Assembly: GCF_000315625.1 (NCBI RefSeq)
Contig: NW_005434663.1
Span: 320,454 to 384,453, forward strand
DNA from: Guillardia theta CCMP2712
Taxonomy: Eukaryota > Cryptophyceae > Pyrenomonadales > Geminigeraceae
DNA: 64,000 bases
Direction: 5' to 3'
Shown here piece after piece: positions 44,494 through 56,160 of the stretch (the stretch's first letter is position 1; every line of letters begins with the position of its first letter). The position numbers and the translations under genes were made by a program. The notes beneath the pieces are model-generated. The model was given only the letters and a program-made list of their open reading frames with translations, had not been told where the DNA came from and made no database searches.

Positions 44494-45702
44494 CCAATAA
44501 TCAACGAGGTGCTCTGTCGATTTCACCCCTGATCGAGACCGGCATGGCAAGAAGTGAATTGACGAGTTACCGCCGGAGCACGCAACTCATCTCAAGGAGC
44601 ACATGACAATGTGCTTATGGCAGATAACATGTAAACTCGTTCAGCATCTTCACCTCTGCCGCCTTCACCTTCCGCTCCTGCCGCCACCGCCGGCATGGCG
44701 GCTCTTCGCTCCAAAGCCCTCATACCGCAATTCGCACACAGCACCCTCCATGGTTGAGACCCCTACCCACCCAGAAAACCTGAAAAGTATGACGATGAAG
44801 GGTACCTTCTAGTACCCCCACCCTTAGTAATCCCAACAAATAGAGGCTCGTAACCTAAATGCGAAAATCTTTAGTGTAGCGCCACGCTGAGCGCAACCGG
44901 CGCCGGGCCCGGAGCGGGGATGAGGGGGGTTGGGGCCGTAACTGTCAAGTTGTTGAGTGATCACTTCTGTTCCCCACTACCCACGGGCCCCACCCACCCC
45001 CCTGATAGTACCCCGGAGCATACAGTCTAATATACCCCTACCCCACTGTCATCCCTCAAATCACCCCCGGTTCCCAGTTCTACAGGCAGTCCCGGGTGGT
45101 ACAACCCTACCCCTCAGAGTCCATCAACCGACGATCAGTGACCCCCAACACCCCTGCTGCCAATACTGAGAATTTCATACCCTACCCTACCCTACAATAC
45201 CCAGGAGTTTGTTCCGTGTACTACCCCTATATGACAAGGAAAAATACCATACCAGCAGCTACCCACTACCCACCCCTGTTAGGAACATGCCGTCCCCTTC
45301 GCTCTATGCAGCCAGATATCAGATGCATTTCTGGGACAGTCTGCGCTGACTTGCGATCATGCTACGAGGCACTTCATGATGCATACAAAATCATGAGCAC
45401 ATCGTCGTATCCATGGCAGAGGCACATAGGAGGACAAGCCCATCCATTGTTCACTCCCTGTTTCCTGCTCTGTTGCTCATATTTACTTACTTTTCATTCA
45501 CGTTTCGTTTCCGATGCGTTTTCCCATTTCCTTTTCCTGTATTCCAGCGGCTGATTTCTTCGAGTAGGTCTACTAGGATGAGCTGAAAACAGATGGAGAT
45601 ATCTTGTTGCAAACTGGAAGATCACAGGAGAATGGAGCCAGCCGGGGTAGCCTTTCCATGTTTAAACAGGCATGAGGAGGCCGAGATGCCCTTCAAATAA
45701 GT
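44494..45702. promoter_or_regulatory. Divergent intergenic region dense in TACCCC words
   Basis: Between the collagen-lectin gene (minus) and the cyclic-nucleotide-binding gene (plus). 44760-45290 carries more than a dozen TACCC(C/T) words, including CTACCCACCC, AGTACCCCC, ATACCCCTACCCC and TACCCTACCCTACCCTAC. The palindromic element copy B is at 44794-44818 and a GC-rich CCGGCGCCGGGCCCGG patch near 44900. ORFs here look non-coding. Confidence 0.45.
44794..44818. promoter_or_regulatory. GGGTAC...GTACCC inverted-repeat element, copy B
   Basis: GATGAAGGGTAC (44794-44805) plus TAGTACCCC (44810-44818), sharing 12 and 9 identical bases with copy A at 10146 but with shorter spacing. It is in the divergent promoter region upstream of the collagen-lectin gene. 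Confidence 0.45.
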
Positions 45703-48445
45703 ATGCGATCAGCTCTACAGGGTCAGTTATACAAGCTGCATGATCCATCCACGTATGGATCCGGAAGTCCTCTTGGCAAGAAGGTGAGGAGGCCGTCCAA
45801 AGCCTCTCTGGTCAAAGAGAAGATTTCCAGAAAGCTCGACAACGAGGAGGAGGATGCGAATGGCCTCCCTGCCCTCCCCGTTCGCTACTGCCAAGAGGAG
45901 CCCCCCCTCCTCGGTTACTCCTTCCAGGACTGGCACCACAGGCTCTGCGAAGTTTGTCCCAACGTTGCTGAATTCCGCTATGCTAGCAAGAGCCAATTGG
46001 ATCCTAAAGACCCCTCGATGAGTCGTCATGCGCCGAGGATGAAGCGCGTGGGATACATCCAGGCGTCAACAGAAGTAATGAGTGGAGACAAGGTGAGCTT
46101 CCGCCTAGTGCCCTCTGAGTCCTTCTCCAGTCCGAGCGCAACTGGTTTTAGTGGTCTTTGAGTGTTTTTCAGGTTGAAGTTCAAGATTTTTCAACGGGGG
46201 AGAAATTAGGACTGTGGACGTTCGAGATCACTTTCTACAACTTGGAATCTGCATTTGTTGGCAAGAGGACGTACGTGTTTGGCCATCCCCAGGTATCAAA
46301 GGTCACACCTTTTCTGTTCGATGGGATGATTCTGTTATCGAGGTTTCGACAAGGCAGAGTTGGATCGATTTCATCATGAGCATCATCGCAGACAAGCAAA
46401 GGCTCTCCAACGACAACTACTTCAGCTATCTCGCAAAAAGTCTGAGCATCACCGGCGAGATTTGGCAGAAGGGAGACACAGGGTGCACGGGGATCGACAA
46501 GACCGCATGGAAGAAGGTAAGGGTCGTACCTCGGCAGCAAGTGCATACAGTCAATCTGTCTGGTGGCAGGCGAGATTGAAGAACGGGAAAGTCTTCACAG
46601 ATTGCCAGAAAGTCTTCGACCGCTTCGCAGTTCCAGCCGCTCATGCATCAACGATGGAACTTGCAAGCAGCGACGAGGAGCATCTGGTCAGTCAAACTGG
46701 CGAGATTGGATGTTTCTGATGTTGGAGGAAGATGTTGGCAGAGAACAAGCTGATTTCTGCCCTCTCCGACCTTGGATTGGATGTTTCGGACGGTCTGGCA
46801 TGACTGGCAATAGAATTCTCCTCTGACAGTCAATTGCTTGCAGATCAGGTTCAAGGAATCACAAAGGAATTGAATCTAAAGAGAACTTACGAGTCTGGCT
46901 ACACTTTTTCAGGTGTGAATGCTCTAAATATTGACTCGATCCCGTTGCTTGTTTTTGGACAAACTAATTGGTTTTTCCTTCTTCGGCTCCTTTCATGGCT
47001 CTTTCTTGCCAACAGAATTCTTCCTTGTGTTCAAAAGTTTCTATCAGAATCAGTCAATGGCTCCTTCCGAGATTGTTAAGGTTGAAATATCCCTCATCAT
47101 TCCTGTCGTTTGGTCTCCGACATGTGAAACAGGAGAAGCTCATGCAAATCATGCACAAATCGAAGAACACCTTCCTTAAGGTGTTCTTATACAGATAGAA
47201 CGATGAGAGATCAACGAGATTTTCGTGATGCCCAAGACAGATGTTGAGCGAGGAAGAGCAGCGTACGCTGATCGAAGGATTTGGCAAGGTGTGCTCTCCC
47301 ACCGAGACCTCTATAACCCATCGTTGACCTTTGGCAGGATGGCAAACCGAACTGCGTGTTCAAGACCTTCAACTGCGGCGCAGTTCTTGTTCATCAGGTG
47401 TGGACAACAGGCCAGTAAAACTTGGCTGACGGCAAGCAGGGAGACGAAGGAGACTCGATGTTCATCGTTGTTGAGGGACAGGTGGCTGAGAAGTGGATAA
47501 ACTGTCTTCCTCCTTCCTCATTTTCCCCTTCAGCTCAGTGTGCTCGTCTCCTTCGGGTCCGGGGCTGAGGCGTACAGGAAGGAGGTATCAGCTGCCACTG
47601 TCCAGCTGTGCTCCTCGTTGATGGGCATCACCTCAGGTTGCTGTACTGCCTAGCGGAGCTGTAATGGGAGAGATGAGGTTTCCTTTTCCCTTCCTCATTC
47701 TACTCGTTCTCACGTACCGACCTTCGTCGAGCAGTCTTGTGCTGGGCAAACCCAGGAGCGCAACATGTCTAGTCAAGTCCGACACTTGTTCTGTAGCCGA
47801 GATCACCAAAGGTTTTCCTCGTCAGTGTCTTCCCCCGCAGCATTGACAGGTTGACTTGCGTCCCGAGCAGGCGCCCTCACCGCCCTTCTGCAATCGCGAC
47901 CCTATCTGGCCCGAGAGCTGGAAGAGATCGTACACCGACGTGACACTTCGAACTATCTCCTCGGTGAGAAGAGGACGAAGGAGGAGGACGAAGGGGGGAG
48001 AGAGGGACGGAAGGACGAGGACGAGGACGAGGACAAGGAGGGTTGGAGCGGAAGGAGCAGGTTGAGGTGACTTTTGATTGCCTGCTAGCTGGATCCGCTG
48101 CCGCCATGCTCGCATATCGTTCGCGGGCGCGCGACAAGTTTAGCTCGAAGGGGAAGGAAGCGGAAGAAGACGATGGGGACAAGCTTAAGCAACCCAGCGA
48201 GAGAGGCTCCACCGGCATCCTGCCGCGGTACAACAGGGTGGTGACAAGGAAAAACAGGAATCAACGATCCAAGTCCCAGGTCCTCCCTGTGCTGCTGACC
48301 CCTGTTGTCTCATGCTCCTTCATAGATGAGCTCTTATCCTGAGAGCGTCACTGAATCCCTTCCCCTGATCAAGGGACAACCGCGCAAGGTCAGGACGGGC
48401 GTCTGGGTACGATGCAGGGATGGATACCTCCTCTCCTTCGATTAG
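45703..48445 (+). CDS. Cyclic-nucleotide-binding-domain protein with N-terminal PH-like region
   Basis: Exon 1 is 45703-46092 (MRSALQGQLYKLHDPSTYGS; basic, unrecognised). Exon 2 from 46173 (DFSTGEKLGLWTFEITFYNL) and the next coding stretch (FSVRWDDSVIEVSTRQSWID) look like a PH- or PX-type fold. Later exons assemble a CNBD: MLSEEEQRTLIEGFGK (47246), DGKPNCVFKTFNCGAVLVHQ, GDEGDSMFIVVEGQ (47437; the GD.MFIV..G phosphate-binding-cassette lead), RSATCLVKSDTCSVAEITKG (47757) and the C-terminal helix LLQSRPYLARELEEIVHRRD (47885). An acidic tail follows (EAEEDDGDKLKQPSERGS), then a final exon MSSYPESVTESLPLIKGQPR. No kinase, channel or GEF domain was seen, so the output of ligand binding is unknown. 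Some exon joins are provisional. Confidence 0.65.
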
Positions 48446-48986
48446 GCCACTCCGATCCTCTGCACAGCAGATCCCTTCGCTCGTGGACACAGGCTCGACT
48501 GTCCTCCCTCTCATGATCCTCAAGGCTCTTGTTATCTTATCCTCAATTGCCTTTGTTTTCATCTCCCTTGCCCCTTAGCTCTGTCCCATGTCGAATATTT
48601 GACTGTCAACCTTCATGATTTTGTTTATTCCATGTTCTGTTCTTCAAAATCAACGTAATGAATGTGTCTATGTATAAGAAGTGTATGGCCGATTCATTAA
48701 GGAATGTTGTGTTCCCTCAAACTTCCCCGTGTAAGAACTCGATCTCGATGAGCCTGCCGGCCTCAACAAGTTTCCACGAGTCCTTGCTGGAAAACTTCAC
48801 AGTCAGTGCATGTCACCACCATCACAATTGATCTTGTACCTAGCGATCTAGAGCTGCTCGACTGATTGCTGTGGCACAACACGTCAACAACTGCAGTCAG
48901 CTAGCCAGCAAATCACCATATGAAGGAAGGCGGGTGCGATCCCATCGTTCTCTGCATGTCGACGTCTCTGCTCCTGTTGACAGTCG
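48446..48986. other. Convergent intergenic region
   Basis: Between the CNBD gene (plus) and the EF-hand gene (minus). AT-richer DNA at 48530-48700 fits 3' UTR or terminator sequence. No gene seen. Confidence 0.5.
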
Positions 48987-50378
48987 TCAGGTTTCCTCAT
49001 CGCAGGTACAAGTGCATGACCATCGTCGCAGCTGGATCAGCGAAGGGTCGATCTTCTCCGACTTGGACAGGAGGTTGTGGATGGCGGTGAGAAACTCATG
49101 GAAGGTGATGGTGGTGCGAGCAATGCTGTCGATGTCCGGGGAGGCCTGGAAGGCCAGCGAGCTCTCCGACGGCAGGAAGAGGTGGACTGAAGTGTTCCCC
49201 GGTTCCTCCTCACTATCAGCAGCGTCCCCTCGTCGGGCGTCAGTGATGAACACTCGCTCCTCCTCCTTGGTGTCGTTGGAAACTATCGCCGACTCCTTGT
49301 CGAAGGTGAGGAAATGGTCCTCTGGATTCACCGCTGACTCTTGTTGCACACGTGATGATATCCTCTCCTCGAATTCCTCCCTCAGGTGCCGCAGCCGCAC
49401 TTGTCCTGGCACGCTCCTCGTTATGCTCAGTCCAAAGTGAGTGTCGAAGATGCCACTTGTCTTAATGCATGCGATGAAACCAGAGAAGTCGAGCCGTTTC
49501 CGCATGAAAGCATTCCTCACAAACAGCTGATACAACGCCCTCTCCCACGTCCTGCGCACTCAGGTGAGACACAGAAGAACGAGACGGAAGTCGATGAGGA
49601 CTTACGGATCAAAGATGCTGTGAGATGACGAAGAGGGTCGAGCTGACTTGGGTCCTGTTGAGCTCGTTGAGATCCTTGAGGTCTGTAGGCTGTCAGGTCT
49701 TGCCGGCTTGCTGTAGACAAACTTGAGGAAGTCTTCGATCTTGATCCTTCCGCTTCTGTCCAGATCGAACGCCTGGAACACATCTTGCAGCTCCTCCCAC
49801 GTCAGCTGATCCTCGTGAGAGTCTGGCTCGTGATCCTGGTCTCGAGTGGACACGCTTTCAATCTCCGACTCCTCATCCTCCATCCCTTCCATCTTGTTCA
49901 TCTTCTGGTGATTTCTCTCCAAGATGCCCATCGACGTCGCAGCTCGAGTTCTCTTTGGCATTGGAATGTCGAACGCCTTTGCAAGAGCATCCAAGCTGAC
50001 AGTCCCATCGTGTCTGTAATCAGCCTGCCGGATGCGCTTAAGGGTGATCTCTTTCACCCGGATCCTCCTGATGCTGTCGTAGTTCATGTCTCGGGAACCA
50101 ACGTCCTCCCTCGTCTTGGGCTTCATCTTCGGAGCAGGCAGCAGGTTCTTCAGCTTCTGCCTTATCTCGGTCTGCGACGTCAGCCAATCTTTTGCCGCTG
50201 ACTGCATCCTGATATGATCTTTCCACATCTTTGGAGGATCTTTCCACGAGGACCTTACTTCCCTCAGCTCCTTCCTCCTCAGGTTGTGAGGCTCATACAC
50301 ATGCCCAGACAGGCTGGTGCTCGACCTCCTCGACCTCTCTAGCTGCCCCTTCGGTCGATTGGCAGGGTTGTGCTGCAT
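48987..50378 (-). CDS. EF-hand protein, two exons
   Basis: Exon 1 is 50378-49606 and exon 2 49551-48987; the intron is 54 nt. The N-terminal part is basic (MQHNPANRPKGQLERSRRSS). A weak EF-hand sits near residue 120 (RQADYRHDGTVSLDALAKAF) and a canonical one near 205 (VFQAFDLDRSGRIKIEDFLK). Exon 2 has a helical FHEFLTAIHNLLSKSEKIDP segment and an acidic, Thr/Ser-rich middle. The stop follows RRWSCTCTCDEET. Likely a calcium sensor; its partner is unknown. The predicted start at 50378 should be checked upstream. Confidence 0.7.
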
Positions 50379-51325
50379 TCCTCGATCCAGCCTACGCTTT
50401 CAGTGCTGCGAGCAGTCTATCCGCAATGATCACGTTTGGTCCCGTATCCAGGCTGAGCTCTCGGAAAATATGTTCATGCTTGCCTCCCACAACACTGATC
50501 TCATTTCACAACACTGATCTCATTTCACAACTAATAGACCAGGTTCACTCGGTTGTTTTCACCGCTCTCGATGTTCTGCTGACTCCGACGTGACGACGCT
50601 CTACCTCTCAGTGTCATCTGAACTCCTCCTGTGCCTGTTGTTGCCATCTTGGTCGCCTTTATCTCCTTCCCTCCTTCCCTCCTTCCTGTCTTCCTCTCAT
50701 GGCCCTTCTCTCTCTCTCTGTCTTTCCATTCCTGCTCTCACAATCTCCTTCCTCTCGTAGCAACGCACAACGGAGCAACTGATGCCCCTCATCCCACCTC
50801 ATCCGGGCCCTCCCGCGGGCGGCCGGGCCTAGGGCCGGGCCCCCCTCTGGGCCGGGCCCTGGTGGAACTCCCAATAAAAGGGTATAGTACGGTACCCGGT
50901 CCTTTACTCCGGTATTTCAAGTTGTATGCCATCGTGGCCCCCACCCCCCCCCCCCTAGGGCCAAGGGCCCCGGGGCCGGGCCGGGACCGGGTACCGTGTC
51001 AGTCCCCCTGGGGCCGGCCGTGCGCCGCCGCGCAGTGGGTCATCCCGCCGAATCTCAAGTGCCCGGGTACGGTAGGGCCCCGCATTCAATAATTGCCAGC
51101 GGCGGTGGCGGAACATGATATAACCGTTAATCAGATTAATTTCAAGTTTAGCCTGCTAGCTAGATCAAGAGCCCGGCCGCCAATTCACGTTTAAAGGGCG
51201 CGGCAGAGTCTCCAACGCATCAAGCTATAGTCACGTGTACAACTCTGTGAGCAGCTGATCACTTGTTCTGCCTGTTTAAATGTAGTCTCTCAGCGCCATC
51301 AAGGCATTCATCAGCCGTCATAAAT
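50379..51325. other. Intergenic region with extreme GC-rich palindromic block
   Basis: 50800-51080 is dominated by GGCCGGGCC, GGGCCGGGCC, CCCTAGGGCC and GTACGGTACC words plus a C14 run near 50945. It contains many overlapping palindromes. Flanks are AT-balanced. There is a 12-bp direct repeat of AACACTGATCTCATTTCACA near 50493-50530. No gene supported. Confidence 0.55.
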
Positions 51326-52719
51326 TCACCTAGCTTGCATTGCCATCTCCAAGATTTTGGCCATGGCCTCCTTCTCTTTGGCTTGATGCCTACAAGGATC
51401 TTAGAACGTCGGAGCATACACAAGGAATCATACTGGTAGGAGAGTGCCGCCAACTCATCACCATATTGTTTGGTAGCCTGTTAAATCGGAAGCTCTCAAC
51501 CGAAATGTAAGCAATCACGCAGCGTCAGCACCCTTGCTTGACGTTCAGCCGCAATCTCTTTGGCTCTGATGAACATCCATTCAGCCTTGGTGGTAAACCG
51601 GTTTTCAATGCAATTTCACCTGATATCTTCATCTCTCTCCATGACCGTATCCTTCTCATTCTTTTTCTTTTTCTTGTCCTTCTTCTTTCGGTCATCTTTG
51701 CTCTTTTTGCTGGCAGATTGCACTTCCCACGCACGGAGATTGTAATATTTCACCTTCACCAACAAATTAGAAGCTCATGCCGAAATCAACTAAAAGAAAG
51801 TTATCACGTGAGGTAAAGTCGCTGTATTGAAGTCTTCAACAAACGTTGCCCACATGTCATCCAATTCTTTCGCTGGTCAAATGATCAACGGAAACCAGCA
51901 CATCTGCAGACATGCACGCACGTGCCAGCATCCCGTAATCTATTCCTTTGTGCTCACATAACCATGCTCGGAATTCCTCCTGAGAACAGTGGTTTGTGAA
52001 ATGGACAGGTATATTCCTGATTACCTGTTTCACAAACTTTTCTGAGACTCGAATGAAACCATATCTAAAGAACATCAGACCCTCAGATTTTAGCATGATA
52101 CTCGCGCTCACTGTCCACACTGGTCGTTAAGATTCGATTTTCTCTTTTCCTGGGTAGGAGCGATCAAAAAACAGCGATCCAATCTCTCCACGTCATTACT
52201 TTCTTGTCCTTCTTCTTCTTCTTGTCCTTCTTCTTCTTCTTGTCTTTCTTCTTCTTCTTGTCTTTTTTCCTCTTGTCTGCCTTCTGCTGATGTATCACAA
52301 GGCAGGCCGCAAGCATCCACATCGCAACCTTGTGCTTCTTGCGAGAGTGAGATTTGTCCTCACTCGACGAGCTGCTTTCTGATCCACTGTCACTGTCACT
52401 GCCCAGAGTTGAGTGAGTCCAAAGGTGAGATCGTGCAGCATCGGAACCTGCTGGAGCTGCTGCTGGAGCTGCTGGAGCTGCTGGATTCGCTTCTCTCGCG
52501 CTTCTTCCTCTTGCCTGCAGCCCCGGCAGTCACTTACCAGCCCAGCAAACTTGCAGGTAGGGAGATGTAAGGACTTGATGTTCCAGCCTTACCTTCTGTG
52601 CTGTGTCGTTCGGACCTGCCCCTTTCCCCATCACCCCGGTGTCCACTTCTCTCCTCCCGCTCGTCGTCGTCGTCGGAGGGATCTCTATCTGATCTCTTTC
52701 TTTCTTCTCGGTCTGACAT
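51326..52719 (-). CDS. Lys/Ser-rich nuclear protein of a conserved eukaryotic family
   Basis: Starts MSDREERKRSDRDPSDDDDE (52719), then AGKRKKRERSESSSSSSSS, SESSSSSEDKSHSRKKHK and several KKDKKKKKDKKKKK blocks (52270-52200). The conserved core follows: MFFRYGFIRVSEKF (52075), EEFRAWLCEHKGID (51975), TFVEDFNTATLPH (51850), KYYNLRAWEVQSASKK (51760), TKAEWMFIRAKEIAAERQAR (51590). The last exon is KEKEAMAKILEMAMQAR with a stop at 51326. I recognise the FVEDFNTATLPH..KYYNL..WE signature as belonging to a widespread Lys-rich family but cannot name the gene. A nuclear, RNA-related role is suggested by the RS/K-rich composition. Exon joins are approximate. Confidence 0.6.
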
Positions 52720-53515
52720 CTTGTCTGGTTCACTAAGAGCATCAAGAATCAATGCTGGGGTTGCTAACATAGTATGTGCCATCCAGACATAGTTGTTCTC
52801 TACTCAAAGTTTTTCTCACTTCACTGGTTCTACTGCACAACCTCCTCTGTCATTGCTTCTCTTCCATCATAACATCGAACCAACATGATCAATACCATTC
52901 AGATTCACCATCTCAAGAATCTCTCTCCGCCTCTCTCTTTCATCTCTCTTCCCTCCCCTCAAACCCTGGCCTGACCCTGCATTGATCCTGCAGCCGCTGG
53001 CCGGGGCCCGGCCGCGCCCGGTTCAAGCCTTGAGGCTAGCTAGTAAAACCCCACTGCTAAGACTGGAGTCTGAGAGCTGCAGTAGTGTGCACGGACAGGG
53101 TAGGGACATATTCGCTTTAAATTAGGACTTGACTCAATGATTCTCATGGCTTGAGCACCCCTCTCAAGAATTCGCTTGCAGCCCGACACAGAAGGGAATG
53201 TAATACAAGCCTGTCAGCCGCAATGGGCGTTGCCGGCGTTTTGGGCATACGCGATTGAGGAGGGGGGAGAAACAACGGAAAGAGAAGGAGAGTTGGGAAA
53301 CAGGCTCTTGGAGCTCAAGACAGACCTCTTGCACCTCTTCTTGCGAAGCTCGGAGGATCAACTTGGTTCTGAGAGCAGAGGTCCAAAGAGTGAAACTCCT
53401 CAGTCGTTCCTTGCAAGTTTCCAGCTCCACAACACTATTTGACGTTGAACGCACACAACGAATCTTGTGAGATTCTCCCATTGCCAGTTTGTGCCCCATT
53501 AAATCCCACACGAAC
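52720..53515. other. Divergent intergenic region
   Basis: Between the Lys-rich gene (minus) and SCO1 (plus). It has a GC palindromic patch (CTGGCCGGGGCCCGGCCGCG near 52998) followed by GAGGCTAGCTAGTAAAACCCC. A plus-strand AG-rich ORF at 53255 is not supported as a gene. Confidence 0.5.
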
Positions 53516-54492
53516 ATGATTTATCGCGTTTTGCACGCAGCTAAGTTTGTCGCGAGAAGTGCGGTTACCCGCACCAAGCTCAACAATCCTTTGGTGTATA
53601 CAAGGTGTCAGGATGTATCGCTCAAGATAACACGTTGTAAGAAATACTTGACATCGGAAGGCAAGAAGAATGAAGATCACAGTGACGAGAATGAGGATCG
53701 CAATGTCAACATAAAAGCTTTTGCTGCACTTGCCGTGATTGGATCAGCTATCGGTGCCTTCATTAACATCCGGGCATACGAGCGTAGAAAAAAGAAAGAG
53801 CAGGTCGCTACAGAAGGTCCATCATACGGCGCCCCAAAGCTGGGTGGAGACTACATGCTGATAGACCAGAATGGAAAGGTAAAAAAGTTTGCACCCGTTC
53901 CATGTTATTCTTACCTTGACACTCTTCAAAGCTTCTAGGTAGCAAGGACTTACTTGGCAAATGGGTGTTCATATACTTTGGTTTCACGTACTGTCCCGAT
54001 ATCTGTCCCAATGAATTGATGAAACTTCGTGAAGTCATGAAGATTCTTGGTAATATGTCCAAATGGGGTTTCTGACGTACGATATTGAAGTTCGCATGCA
54101 GAGAAGGGCGGAAAGGACCAAGCGTTACAGCCGGTGTTCATCACCATTGACCCTGAGCGAGATGGGCCACAACAGCTTAAGGACTATCTATTGGATTGGG
54201 ATCCTCGCATCATTGGATTGACTGGATCGCCAGATCAAATTTCAGAAGTCTGTCAAAAGTTTCGAGTCTACTACAGCAAGGCCTACGTTGGATCGAAGCC
54301 GACAGATTATCTCATTGATCAGTGAGTTTTAAACACTCCCCTTCGCTTTTTTTGTGTATGACTTGTCTTATGCAGCTCGGTCATGTTCTACTTGATGAAT
54401 CCGCGGGGAGAAATGACTGAATACTTCGGTCAGAATGTGCTTGTGCAGGACATGGCTACAAAGATTGCTTCTCATATGGAAAATTACAAGTG
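53516..54492 (+). CDS. SCO1: SCO1/SenC copper chaperone for cytochrome c oxidase
   Basis: Four exons: 53516-53878, 53932-54049, 54102-54321 and 54376-54492, with introns of 53, 52 and 54 nt. It has a basic N-terminal mitochondrial presequence (MIYRVLHAAKFVARSAVTRT), one membrane helix (FAALAVIGSAIGAFINI) and then a thioredoxin-fold domain. Copper ligands are visible: the CxxxC in FGFTYCPDICPNELMKL and the distal His in PTDYLIDHSVMFYLMNPRGE. The family strand QPVFITIDPERDG is present. It works in the inner mitochondrial membrane, delivering copper to the CuA site of COX2. The full-length protein is about 270 residues, normal for the family. Choosing the acceptor at 53931 rather than 53938 restores LLGSKDLLGKW. 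Confidence 0.95.
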
Positions 54493-54593
54493 AACTGTCA
54501 AGTCAGAGGTCGGAGAACAAGCATACAATGCAAAGCCATGAAAAATATCGTCTTCAAGGATAATGTTTCTTTGACCAAAATTTATCTTCCCTT

Positions 54594-55813
54594 TCACATG
54601 AGTTTCTTGTGAGCATCCTTCCAGAACAAGGCAATGGGGGAAATGAGCAGGTGCTTGAGGAACATGTAAACAGGCACCAAGAAGTAATAAAATCCTCCCA
54701 GAGTTCCCAGAATGAGACCTGTTAGATAAAGTCAGGGATTTTTGTCCCCCTTCTCCTTACACATTTACGCAGAATATTCAAGGCCGAGCTGTCTTTCTTG
54801 GTTGCTTGCTTCTCTTCCTTGGGACCAAGCTGCAGCTTCGGTAATCCAGCCTCCGGTTTTCTACCCGTCACAGAGCATCCCATGATGAGACCGTGCCTAT
54901 ACATACAACTCGTTAAAACACGAACACCAGAAAGGTTGTTGTATTGGAATGACCTTCTGACGCCATGATACCACCAGGGACCGATGCGAGTAATCTTGAC
55001 ATCCTCGAAACCCGCCTTCGTGAACCATTCGATGTATTCTTCCTCGGTGGGAAACAGCATCCATAAATCCGCAAAGATTCGTGAAAGTGGGAAGGTAGGA
55101 TGGACAGGACCGATGCAGCAGGCGATCCCACCAGGCTTGACGACACGATACGCCTCGCAGATTCCTCGTTGGGGATCAGGCCAGTACTCAATGCTTCCTG
55201 CGGAGACATAGCGGTCTTTTGAGTCAGTCTCGAACGGAAGATCTTCAGCATCTCCTTCCATGATGGTAACGCCTTCAAGACCCTTCTTCGCTCTTGCTTT
55301 TTCCAGCTGGTGGGGAGATTGATCCATCAAAACGATCTTCTCAGGGCGGACTCCTGCTTTAACGATCCCTAAGGTGCAGAATCCCGTTCCCCCTCCGACA
55401 TCAACAACGTCGAGGTCAGGAGAGGTCAGCTGTGCGGGCTTGAGGGCGTCTTCCCGCATATCCTCTGTCCAATGCCCTGGATTCACGATCTTGTCGTATA
55501 CAATGGAGAGATATCTGTAGAACCAAAACGCCTCTGCCTTGTGCTGGATCAGCCTCAGTTTCCCCAACGGCCTGCTAGCTGCTCCAGACATCATCCAGCG
55601 GGCTCCACTTTGCCTGCCACCAATGCTGCCGAATGCCATGGAGGGCTGAGTAGAGAACTTGGTAGCAGCTGTGAGGGAGCCGAAAGAGAAGCTTTCTACA
55701 CAACATGGCAGAGAAGCGACGATAAGGCAGCAAGCTGCTGCCATTGCCATCGGCCCGAGGGCCGCAGCTTCGGCCCTGCTGATCAGCATGGCCGAAGAGA
55801 TCCTTACACCCAT
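54594..55813 (-). CDS. VTE3: MPBQ/MSBQ methyltransferase (plastoquinone/tocopherol synthesis)
   Basis: SAM-dependent methyltransferase of the plastid inner envelope that methylates 2-methyl-6-solanyl/phytyl-benzoquinol. Start MGVRISSAMLISRAEAAALG (55813). A hydrophobic leader MAMAAACCLIVASLPCCVES is followed by Phe (FSFGS), a bipartite plastid signal. Catalytic core: DVVDVGGGTGFCTLGIVKAG (SAM motif I), LMDQSPHQLEKA, EGDAEDLPFETDSKDR and SAGSIEYWPDPQRGI, then GPWWYHGVRRHGLIMGCSVT once the 57-nt intron 54953-54897 is removed. A second intron 54768-54719 (50 nt) leads to the C-terminal membrane helix LILGTLGGFYYFLVPVYMFL and a stop at 54594. Both the core and the C-terminal anchor match plant VTE3. 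It is divergent from Rpn2 and convergent with SCO1. Confidence 0.93.
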
Positions 55814-55849
55814 AGCACCCCCACCCCACCTTCCCTCCGAATCCTCGGA

Positions 55850-56160
55850 CCCCACCTGTTCAGAGTCAATCACCCCCTAATTTCACCGAAGAATTCAGCG
55901 AGTACCCCTCCCCAGGCTGTAGGGATACAGATCACCGGATTCGTTGACGTTCTTTCGGGGGGTAGTGATTTGAATTATTTTCACCCCTACTTTATCAGGA
56001 AAATGAACCCGTACAGGATATTCATGCACCCCTCATTTGACCCGGACATACACCGGTGATCTTGCTTTGTACCACCCCCTAGTTTCTCCAGGAAATTTTC
56101 CCTTCTCGTACATAAAGGGTCAAGACCACCCCATGTTCGAGGACCCCCCTTTTGAAAATC
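55850..56160. promoter_or_regulatory. TACCCC/ACCACCCC-rich divergent promoter region
   Basis: Between VTE3 (minus, start 55813) and Rpn2 (plus, start 56203). It has GAGTACCCCTCCCC, TTCACCCCTAC, TGTACCACCCCCTAG and GACCACCCCATG, and the word TTTGACCCGG, in AT-richer surroundings. Same style as 32.6-32.8 kb and 44.8-45.3 kb. Confidence 0.45.

Noticed and set aside
45180-45200. Telomere-like TACCCTACCCTACCCTAC string
   Set aside because: Only three units, in the middle of a TACCCC-rich intergenic region; not a telomere or interstitial telomere array.
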